Position numbers and translations under genes: made by a program. Below the pieces are notes generated by a model. It was not told the origin of the DNA. It worked only from the letters and a program-made list of their open reading frames with translations, and ran no database searches. Shown here piece after piece: positions 1 to 5,671 of a stretch of 13,159 nt of DNA (its first letter is position 1; every line of letters begins with the position of its first letter). The stretch spans positions 1 through 13,159 of the forward strand of contig JADDPV010000209.1 of assembly GCA_016781705.1 (NCBI GenBank), read 5' to 3'. This stretch comes from Rubrobacter sp. Lineage in GTDB: Bacteria; Actinomycetota; Rubrobacteria; Rubrobacterales; Rubrobacteraceae.

Positions 1-14
1 GGAGGTGTCTTCTC

Positions 15-760
15 GTGGATCTTTGCACCTTCATCGTCGCCGTCTTCTTCTGCCTCGTGGACGACCGGCTCTCAAAGGGCGGCGCATCAGGAGCCGCGCG
101 GACCCCCGCCCCCAAGCTATCCGACGCGGAGGTGGTCCTCACCACCCCATCGAGGTCGTCGGAGAGCCCCTCGGGATGGACACTGCGACAAGGACATCCA
201 CCCCTTCTTCCGCAGGCATTGCGCCGGCTGGTTCCCCGCCCTCAGCGAGGTACACCGGACCCCACCTTCGCCAGGCAAGCGGCCAACCTCTGGAAGGTCA
301 AGGAGCGCCTTTGGCAAGAGGAGTTCCTTTGGCTCGCGCCCCATGAGACCCTGCGTTCTCACGCTCGTCGACTCGATGCCTTTGCCGGCGCGTGCCTGCT
401 TTTCGCCCGCGCCTACCGCGCTCTGCCGCCGGCGCTTCCCCGCGGGAAGGGAGGCCGCTTCCTTCTTGGGCAAGGACACGCGCTGCTCAGGCAGACACTG
501 GTCTTGACCCGAGTCGACGGACAAACTAGAGTTTTGGATGTAAATGTCGACGAAGGCCGGGCGCAGCCCGGCGAGCGGGCCAAGAGACCTCGACCGTTGG
601 GAGGAGCGCGGCTTGTGGAGGGCTTGGCCGACGGCACCGCCCCCGGCGCCCGCCGCGCGTCACCGAGGAGGCGAGGGCCTTCCTCGGGGAGAAGCTCTCG
701 GGGGAGAGGACCCGGAATGCCCCCAGTTGGCCGAAGCGGTCGCGGAGGGCTTCGGGATCG
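15..760 (+). pseudogene. IS982-type transposase remnant, frameshifted many times
   Basis: Recognisable transposase pieces lie in order but in different forward frames. The start is a GTG at 15, nine bases after GGAGG at 1-5, and gives MDLCTFIVAVF and later LSDAEV in frame 3. IEVVGEPLG follows in frame 2 (about 149-175), then DKDIHPFFRRH and GWFPALSEVHRT in frame 1 (about 184-260). TFARQAANLWKVKERLWQE is in frame 3 (about 265-325), LTLVDSMPLP in frame 1 (about 358-390), CLLFARAYR in frame 3, and VTEEARAFLGEKLSGERT near 660-712. The order and the LVDS-P-P-C-R-Y-R-C signature fit the IS982 DDE family as I know it. At least five frame changes are needed, so the gene cannot be functional. The C-terminal third is not recognisable, and I see no terminal inverted repeats. 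IS982 is the best call, though another DDE family is possible. Confidence 0.72.
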
Positions 761-796
761 AGGTGACGCCGGGGGCGGGGGGTATCGGGGGCGAGG

Positions 797-1663
797 CTAG
801 GCGCGCGATTTGGGGGTATTACCTCGAGAAGAGATGGCCTCGCTCATCACCTTTACGTTCGGTTCGCAACCGGTCCATAACCGCTGCGCCTGCACGCCCT
901 GGTAGAGCAGCATCCGCTCACCGGCGACGGCACGGACGCTGCGCTCGCGGGCGTACCGTATGAGGGGCGTCTCCACGCCGGGACGGTAGACTGCGTCGCA
1001 GACCGCCTTGCCGTCGCCCAAGTACTCGACGGGTATCGGCAGGGGATCCCCTTCTTTCATCCCCAGAGGCGTGGCGTTCACGACGACCTCCGCCTCTCGG
1101 GCCGCCTCGTCCAGGGTGCCGGGAGGGTAGACCTCGAGGTTCTCCATGCCGGCCGCGCGCAGCTTGCCGGCGAGCTTCCCGGCACGACCGGCGTCGCGGT
1201 TGACGATACGAAGCTCCGCGACTCCCTCGTCGCCCAGCGCGACGGCTATGGAGGCCGCGGCTCCCCCCGCGCCCAAGAGCAGGACGCGCCGGCCCGAAAG
1301 CTCGATGCCGGCCTCCCCACAGGCCTCCACGAGCCCGCCACCGTCCGTATCGTGGCCGCGGAGCGTCCCGTCGCCTTCGATCACGACGGTGTTCACGGCC
1401 CCGGAGACCCTGGCCGCCTCGTCCACCTCGTCCAGGAGCGGCGGCAACGCCCTTTTGTGGGGCATGGTGGCGTTGAAGCCCCGGAAGCCTAAAGCCGCCG
1501 CGCCCCTCACCGCTGCCGTCAAGTCGTCCGGCGCGACGTCCAGGGCGACGTAGACGAAGTTCAGGCCCTCGGCCGCGAAGGAGGCGTTGTGCATCGCAGG
1601 GCTCAAGCTGTGCCTGACGGGGTGCCCAATCAGGGCCAGCAACCGTGTTGTTCCGCTGATCAA
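797..1663 (-). CDS. aroE: Shikimate dehydrogenase (NADP)
   Basis: Reduces 3-dehydroshikimate to shikimate with NADPH in the cytoplasmic shikimate (aromatic amino acid) pathway. The protein is 288 aa, normal for AroE. The substrate site HSLSP holds S19 and S21. NATMPHK carries the catalytic Lys70, AVNTV holds Asn91, and GHDTDG holds the catalytic Asp107 (family motif usually NTDG). The Rossmann loop GAGGAA is at 131-136, followed by a basic NRDAGR segment that favours NADP. NATPLGM and the C-terminal LLYQGVQAQ Gln are present. I chose the TTG at 1663 because GGAGG lies nine bases upstream and the AroE domain begins at once (RLLALIGHP). The open frame runs further upstream to 1882, but that stretch has no family similarity I recognise. 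The gene stands alone, about 260 bases from the DUF305 gene, and is intact. Confidence 0.94.
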   Translation of the reverse strand: MISGTTRLLALIGHPVRHSLSPAMHNASFAAEGLNFVYVALDVAPDDLTAAVRGAAALGFRGFNATMPHKRALPPLLDEVDEAARVSGAVNTVVIEGDGTLRGHDTDGGGLVEACGEAGIELSGRRVLLLGAGGAAASIAVALGDEGVAELRIVNRDAGRAGKLAGKLRAAGMENLEVYPPGTLDEAAREAEVVVNATPLGMKEGDPLPIPVEYLGDGKAVCDAVYRPGVETPLIRYARERSVRAVAGERMLLYQGVQAQRLWTGCEPNVKVMSEAISSRGNTPKSRA

Positions 1664-1775
1664 CCGCCCCCGCCTCCAGCCGGGCCACCGCGCCCGATAC
1701 GGTGCGCCTCCTCTACTCCAAGGGCCGAAGTCTACCCCATCGAGGGCGACCGCCGCGCGACCCGCGCGACACCGG

Positions 1776-1850
1776 AAAAATTCATTCTCAAAATTTGCTC
1801 TCAAACTAGTGCCAGAATGTTCATCATGAGATATAGTCGAGGCATTACGG
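1776..1850 (-). promoter_or_regulatory. AT-rich leader upstream of aroE
   Basis: The gap 1664-1926 holds no gene I can support. Positions 1776-1850 are strikingly AT-rich for this sequence, and on the minus strand TTGAGA occurs twice with a 13-bp period (1804-1799 and 1791-1786). This may be the aroE promoter or an operator, but no clear -35/-10 pair is visible. Confidence 0.25.
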
Positions 1851-1926
1851 GGTCGGCGGAGAATTATCCCCCCTCCTATCATCGCCGCCGGCCCCGCCCA
1901 CTACGTCCGCGCCCGGGGCGCGCGAC

Positions 1927-2596
1927 CTAGCTCTCCGGGTACCACCTCTCGCACCAGTTCTCCATCTGGCCGATCTCCCGCCTCTGGGCGCCAACGATGT
2001 CCTCGGCGAGGGTCTTTATCCTCGGGTTCTCGCTCTCGGCGAGGGCGACGTTCGCCATCGCGACCGCCGACTCGTGGTGCGGGATCATGGCGTCCATGAA
2101 CGCCCGGTCGAAGGGCCGCTGGCGCGAGCTCCCGGGAGTCCACCATGCCCATCATTTGCATGTCCTCGTCGCCCACCTCCAACTTGGGCCCGGCGTCCAA
2201 CTCCGCCCGGATCTCACCGAGTATCTCTATCTCGGCCGTCTGAGCGGAGATGATGTCCCCGGCGAGGTCCTTTATCTCCTCGTGCTCGGCGTTCTCCAGG
2301 GCCACCTCGGTCATCTCCACGGCCCCCTCGTGATGCGGTGTCATCGAGTCCACGAAGCGCACGTCCGAGTACTCGCCGTTCTCGTCGTAGAGCATCTCTG
2401 GCGCCATCTCGCCGGACGCCATGCCCTCGTGGTTCATTCCGGCCATGCCGCCGGTCGTCTCGCCTTGCGTGCTCCCGCTACCGTGCTCCATGCCCCTCAT
2501 GTCGTCTCCGCCGGCGCCCGAGCCCCCGCAGGAGGCCAGCGCCAGCGCCGCTGCGAGCAAGGTGGGCAGCGCGACACCTCTTGCGTACTTCTTCAA
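1927..2596 (-). pseudogene. DUF305 lipoprotein, Met/His-rich, frameshifted between its two repeats
   Basis: Secreted lipoprotein of the DUF305 family, found with copper and other metal-resistance genes; its biochemical role is not established. The start is the TTG at 2596, with AGAAGGAG eight bases before it. A KK plus hydrophobic signal peptide ends in the lipobox LASC (Cys23), followed by a Met/His-rich stretch (MRGMEHG, MAGMNHEGM) that could bind copper. The first DUF305 repeat reads VRFVDSMTPHHEGAVEM. The second, FDRAFMDAMIPHHESAVAM, and the natural end WCERWYPES lie in a different frame, so the frame breaks at about 2119-2128 in a GCGC run (two bases missing or one extra). As read, the protein loses its second repeat and continues with unrelated sequence to 1901. 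It is the last gene of the metal operon. The lesion could be a real mutation or a consensus error. Confidence 0.85.
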
Positions 2597-2736
2597 GGGT
2601 TTTCTCCTTCTCTCCGGTCGAACCCGCTGTTGCACCTTTCGGGCAAGCCTTCCCGGCGAGCCCGCTTGGAAGCGGTCTAAAGCCGGAACACCTGCAGGAA
2701 GGGAGCCGTCGGCCCTCGCGGACGATGAAATGCACG

Positions 2737-3057
2737 CTACGATGAGCCCCACTTCGGGGGCCGGTACGAGAAGCTAACGCGCCGCGTCCGCGAAAAGTCG
2801 CCCAGCAGCCAGACCAGCGTCCCGAAGAGGATCGAGGCCAGAACGACCGCGTAGTAATCCGCGTGCCCGAGGTGGACCGCGGCGGCGTCGCCAAGGTCTC
2901 CGCTCGCGTGCGACGCGGGATGCCCGCCGGCGGTCTCGCTCGCCGGGCTCGGGAGCTGGTGCAGGGCTCCGAAAAAGCCGTGGCAGAAGAGGAGCGGGGC
3001 AAGCAGGAGGAGGGCCAGGAGAGCGTCTCGGGGTGTCCTCCGGGCCGTTACGTTAAT
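2737..3057 (-). CDS. Small His-rich membrane protein of the metal operon, start codon uncertain
   Basis: I do not recognise a named family. The frame encodes about 106 aa. A basic N-terminus (TARRTPRD) precedes a strong hydrophobic segment with LLFCHGFFGALHQL (about residues 13-37), then a loop with several His (GGHPASHASGD, VHLGHADYY). A second membrane segment (YAVVLASILFGTLVWLLGDF) and a short basic tail end at TAG (2737). It lies directly behind the CDF pump. An ATT at 3057 would overlap that gene's TAA by a few bases, as in translational coupling, but no ATG, GTG or TTG sits at the expected place. ATT initiation or an undetected sequence error are both possible. His in and near membrane helices beside a copper cluster suggests, but does not prove, metal binding. 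Confidence 0.55.
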   Translation of the reverse strand: MNVTARRTPRDALLALLLLAPLLFCHGFFGALHQLPSPASETAGGHPASHASGDLGDAAAVHLGHADYYAVVLASILFGTLVWLLGDFSRTRRVSFSYRPPKWGSS

Positions 3058-4114
3058 GAGCGTGGGTCGGCAAGCCGTCGTGGCTGTGCGCGGGGATGCG
3101 GTGGTGGGCCTCGCCCGCCTGCTGGGCAGGATCCACGTGTACGACCGCCCCGCGTAGAGAATGCAGGCGGTGCGAGAGGAGGTGGCTGACCCTTCTGGAG
3201 ATCTCGTGCCCCTCGGACACCGACAGCTCGGGCGAAACGGCGACGTTTACCTCCGCCTGCAGCTCGTGTCCCGACCGGCGTGCCCTGACCTCAGTAACTT
3301 CCGCGACGCCTTCCACGTGGCCGGCGGCGGTCCGGATCTCCTCGATCACCCCCGGTTCCACCCCGTCGAGGAGACGCGTGAAGACTGTCTTGCCGGATTT
3401 CCAGACGATAACGAGGATGGCGAGTGCGATGAGCAAACCGACTATGGGGTCGGCGAGCGGGTAGCCGAGCCAGACACCCACGGCCCCGAAGAGGACGGCG
3501 AGGCTCGTTCAGCCGTCGGTGCGGGCATGGTGGCCGTCGGCGACGAGGGCGGCGCTCTCGATCTCGCGCCCCACCCGGATGCGGAAGACCGCCACCATTT
3601 CGTTACCCAAAAAGCCAACCAGCGAGGCGGCCACGACCGCCCACAAGAACGCGACGGGTTGCGGATCGAAGAAGCGGACCATGGCCCCGTAGCCGGCGGC
3701 GAGCGCGCTGAACAGGACGATCAGGACCACGATCACTCCCGCCAGGTCCTCCACGCGCCCGTAACCGTAGGTGAAGCGTCGGCTCGCTCCCGGTCGCGCG
3801 AGCGCGAACGCTACCCCGAGCGGTACGGCGGTAGCGGCATCCCCGAGGTTATGGATCGTGTCCGACAGCAAAGCCACGCTCCCCGACACGAGAACCACGG
3901 CGGCCTGCAAGAGCGCCGTCATCAGCAGCCCGGCGAAGGACCACTTGATCGCCCACATGCCCTTCTCGGAGGTAACCACGGAAGGATCAACCGCTCCGTG
4001 GGTGTGCCCGTGGCCACCGTGCCCGTTATGGTGATGTTCGCTGCTCACGCGATCGTCCGTCTCGTCTCGCGGAGATCTGTTCCGGTCGGCATCAATGCCC
4101 GTGTCCTCCGCCAT
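3053..4114 (-). pseudogene. CDF-family cation efflux protein (CzcD-like) with in-frame TGA
   Basis: Cation diffusion facilitator: an inner-membrane proton antiporter exporting divalent metals such as Zn, Co or Cd. Counting through the stop it has 353 codons, a full-length CDF. A His-rich N-terminus (HHHNGHGGHGHTHG, residues 27-40) is followed by TM1. The TM2 metal motif is SDTIHNLGD (84-92), and the TM5 motif HHARTD (195-200) holds the HxxxD pair. The rest of TM5-TM6 reads TSLAVLFGAVGVWLGYPLADP. The cytoplasmic ferredoxin-like domain ends in a second His-rich tail (HHRIPAHSHDG). Codon 202 is TGA (3511-3509) where family members have an ordinary residue before TSLAV; both sides are in the same frame, so this is a substitution, not a frameshift. 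The ATG at 4114 lies inside the preceding DUF4396 gene (23-base overlap). Without readthrough it makes a truncated 201-aa protein. Confidence 0.9.
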
Positions 4115-4556
4115 GGTACTCGTGGACGACCGCGTGGCCCTTGCCGCGGGCGATGAGGTAGCGGTTGACCGGGAAAGCCGCCGCGAAAGCGACCGCCAAC
4201 GCGAACGCCAAGCTGCCCCAGAAGAGGAGGGACCCGATCCCGGCCTCCATCGCCCCCGGCACCACGACCATCACCACGTTGTCCACTATCTCCATCACCG
4301 CGATCGAGAGCGTGTCCGACGCGAAGGCCAGCGGCAGCGCCGCCCCGAGCGCCAGGCCAGACCTGAGCAGGGGCAGCATCGTCAGCGAGTAGCCGAAGAA
4401 GAACGCCAGCACCACGGCGAGCGCGATGGTGGCGAAGTCGCCCCATCCAAGGGCCGTGCCGATCACCATCCCCAACACCTCGCCGATGGCGCACCCCGTG
4501 AGGCAGTGCGCCGTCGCGCTGAAAGCCGTCCTGTTCGACGAAACCTTGTCTTGCAC
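4092..4556 (-). CDS. DUF4396 membrane protein
   Basis: Integral membrane protein of 154 aa in the DUF4396 family, whose function is not established but which often sits beside copper or heavy-metal genes. The N-terminal signature TAHCLTGCAIGEVLGMVIG (residues 15-33) is characteristic and contains His17, Cys18 and Cys22. About four hydrophobic segments follow. TM segments also carry acidic and Met residues (SDTLSIAVMEIVDNVVMVV), and the C-terminus is His-rich (HEYHGGGHGH). The GTG start at 4556 has GGAGG five bases upstream. It begins ten bases after the HMA chaperone and overlaps the CDF gene, so it is co-transcribed with both. It is intact, one of only two clearly undamaged genes in the operon. 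A role in moving or binding the same metal is an inference from context and from the Cys/His residues. Confidence 0.86.
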   Translation of the reverse strand: MQDKVSSNRTAFSATAHCLTGCAIGEVLGMVIGTALGWGDFATIALAVVLAFFFGYSLTMLPLLRSGLALGAALPLAFASDTLSIAVMEIVDNVVMVVVPGAMEAGIGSLLFWGSLAFALAVAFAAAFPVNRYLIARGKGHAVVHEYHGGGHGH

Positions 4557-4566
4557 AACGTCCTCC

Positions 4567-4778
4567 TTACGCCTTCACCGCGTACCCGGCCTCCTCGACG
4601 GCGGCCTCGAGGTCCTCCATCGTCACCCGACCCTCGTCGTAGGAGACTTCGACAGGATCCCTCTCGACGTCCGCACTCGAATGCTCTACTCCTTCGAGCC
4701 GGTTCAGCTCACCCTCGACGGCGGCCTTGCAGTGACCGCAACTCTCATGCCTTCGACCTTCAACGCGACGCTCTTCAT
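4567..4778 (-). pseudogene. CopZ-like HMA copper chaperone, frameshifted just before CxxC
   Basis: Soluble heavy-metal-associated (HMA) domain protein that would carry Cu(I) to the efflux ATPase. The ATG at 4778 has a strong AAGGAGG six bases upstream and starts MKSVALKVEGM. The family expects GMSCGHC next, but the DNA reads ATG-AGAGT-TGC in place of ATG-AGT-TGC, an apparent duplication of AG at 4746-4743. In the shifted frame the protein stops within about 25 residues. If the two bases are removed, CGHCKAAVEGELNRLEGV, a DVERDPVEVSYDEG segment and LEAAVEEAGYAVKA follow to TAA (4567), giving a normal 69-aa HMA protein. It lies 12 bases after csoR and 10 before the DUF4396 gene. A small consensus error would also explain it. 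Confidence 0.86.
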
Positions 4779-4790
4779 AAATTCCTCCTT

Positions 4791-5114
4791 CTATACCCGC
4801 AGGAACCGTTCGACGGCGGCGGTGAGCTCTTCGATCTTCTCGTCCGCGTCCGCCGCGCCCTTCTCCATGGACTCGCGGACGCAGTGCTCGACGTGGTCCT
4901 TCAAGAGTATGGCGCCGACCTTCTCCAGGGCGGAGACGACGCTCGCGATCTGGGTGAGGACGTCCACGCAGTACGCCTCCTCATCGGCCATGCGCTGCAC
5001 GCCGCGCACCTGCCCCTCGATGCGCTTGAGACGGTTCTGTACCTTCTCCTTGTCCCCTTTCTTGATGTACCCGCGCACAGCCCTACCCTCATGTTCCTCG
5101 ATCTCTCGCGTCAC
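4791..5114 (-). CDS. csoR: CsoR-family copper-sensing transcriptional repressor
   Basis: DUF156/CsoR-family all-helical repressor that leaves its operator when it binds Cu(I). It is 107 aa, a typical length. The DNA-facing N-terminal region has NRLKRIEGQVRGVQRM (residues 27-42). The metal ligands of the C-H-C set are visible: Cys49 in EEAYCVDV, His74 and Cys78 in KDHVEHC, the H-x3-C spacing of Cu(I)-type CsoR. RcnR/FrmR relatives differ at these sites, so copper is the best guess. The GTG start at 5114 has GAGAGG about five bases upstream. It lies 13 bases after the stop of the copA remnant and 12 before the HMA gene. The operon promoter, with any CsoR operator, should lie upstream of copA, but I see no GTACCC/GGGTAC-like dyad between 5450 and 5671. 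Confidence 0.93.
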   Translation of the reverse strand: MTREIEEHEGRAVRGYIKKGDKEKVQNRLKRIEGQVRGVQRMADEEAYCVDVLTQIASVVSALEKVGAILLKDHVEHCVRESMEKGAADADEKIEELTAAVERFLRV

Positions 5115-5127
5115 CGTGACCTCTCAA

Positions 5128-5450
5128 CTAGACCTTCGCCCGCCTGAGCCGCAGGGCGTTCGTTACCACCGTCACCGACGAGAGGGCCATCGCCGCCACC
5201 GAGAGCGCCTCGAACCGGGCCGACAGCCCGTCCCCCGAGACGCCTGCCTCTTCCATCAAGTTGCGGCTGCCCACCAGGACGCTCCTGCCCCCACGCTCGC
5301 GCGCACGCCGCGTCTCGTAGGCGCGTCGAAGTCTTCGGCGTCGGAGAGCTTCAGGCCCCTCTCCCTCGCGCCCCACACTATCGCCTCGCTGATCAGATGC
5401 TCGCTCGTCCTCTCGGCGGAGGCGGCGAGCGCGGTGAAGGCCGAAAGCCG
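5128..5450 (-). pseudogene. Copper P-type ATPase (CopA-like) remnant, frameshifted and internally deleted
   Basis: Leftover of a P1B-type copper-exporting ATPase. Three pieces are readable. In one frame, AFTALAASAERTSEHLISEA, then WGARERGLKLSDAEDFDAP and RRGVRASVG, match the nucleotide-binding domain, with SEHLI corresponding to the SEHPL motif. In another frame, GGRSVLVGSRNLMEEAGV continues that domain. This is joined directly to FEALSVAAMALSSVTVVTNALRLRR, the last membrane helix, and a TAG at 5128. The DKTGT phosphorylation site, the GDG(I/V)ND hinge and all other helices are absent, so several hundred codons are lost. The frame change falls on a run of five C at 5288-5292 (six would restore it). 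The 5' side to about 5526 is open but not recognisable. It lies 13 bases before csoR and was probably the first gene of the operon. Confidence 0.76.
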
Positions 5451-5671
5451 TGGGGCCGTTGGCGACGAGGAGGAGGAGGCCGAGGAGGGTGGTGACGTAG
5501 TCGCGGCCGGAGATCGGGACGCGCAAGCGCGGCGAGTCCGCTACAGGCGAGTGGGGGCACGAACGTCCGGGCCAGTCTACCGGTTCGGCGGGGTTTGCGT
5601 GGTATGGTTGAATGGGAATGCTGCGATGTTCGTTTTTTGGCCGGATGGCATAGACCTATGAGAGGTGAGTC

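Noticed and set aside
2478..3002. Minus-strand 174-codon frame across the DUF305 start and the small membrane protein
   Set aside because: The neighbouring frames give a lipoprotein signal and two membrane helices; this one gives Arg/Ser-rich noise.
3509..3511. TGA in the CDF gene as a selenocysteine codon
   Set aside because: The aligned family position is not Cys, no SECIS-like hairpin is evident just downstream, and nearby genes are clearly decaying.
3161..4156. 331-codon plus-strand open frame across the CDF gene
   Set aside because: The minus strand carries clear CDF motifs on both sides of the TGA; the plus frame is Asp/Glu/His/Arg-rich antisense.
5450..5671. CsoR operator (GTACCC/GGGTAC-like dyad) upstream of the metal operon
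   Set aside because: Read on both strands; no dyad with acceptable arms was found, so none is reported.
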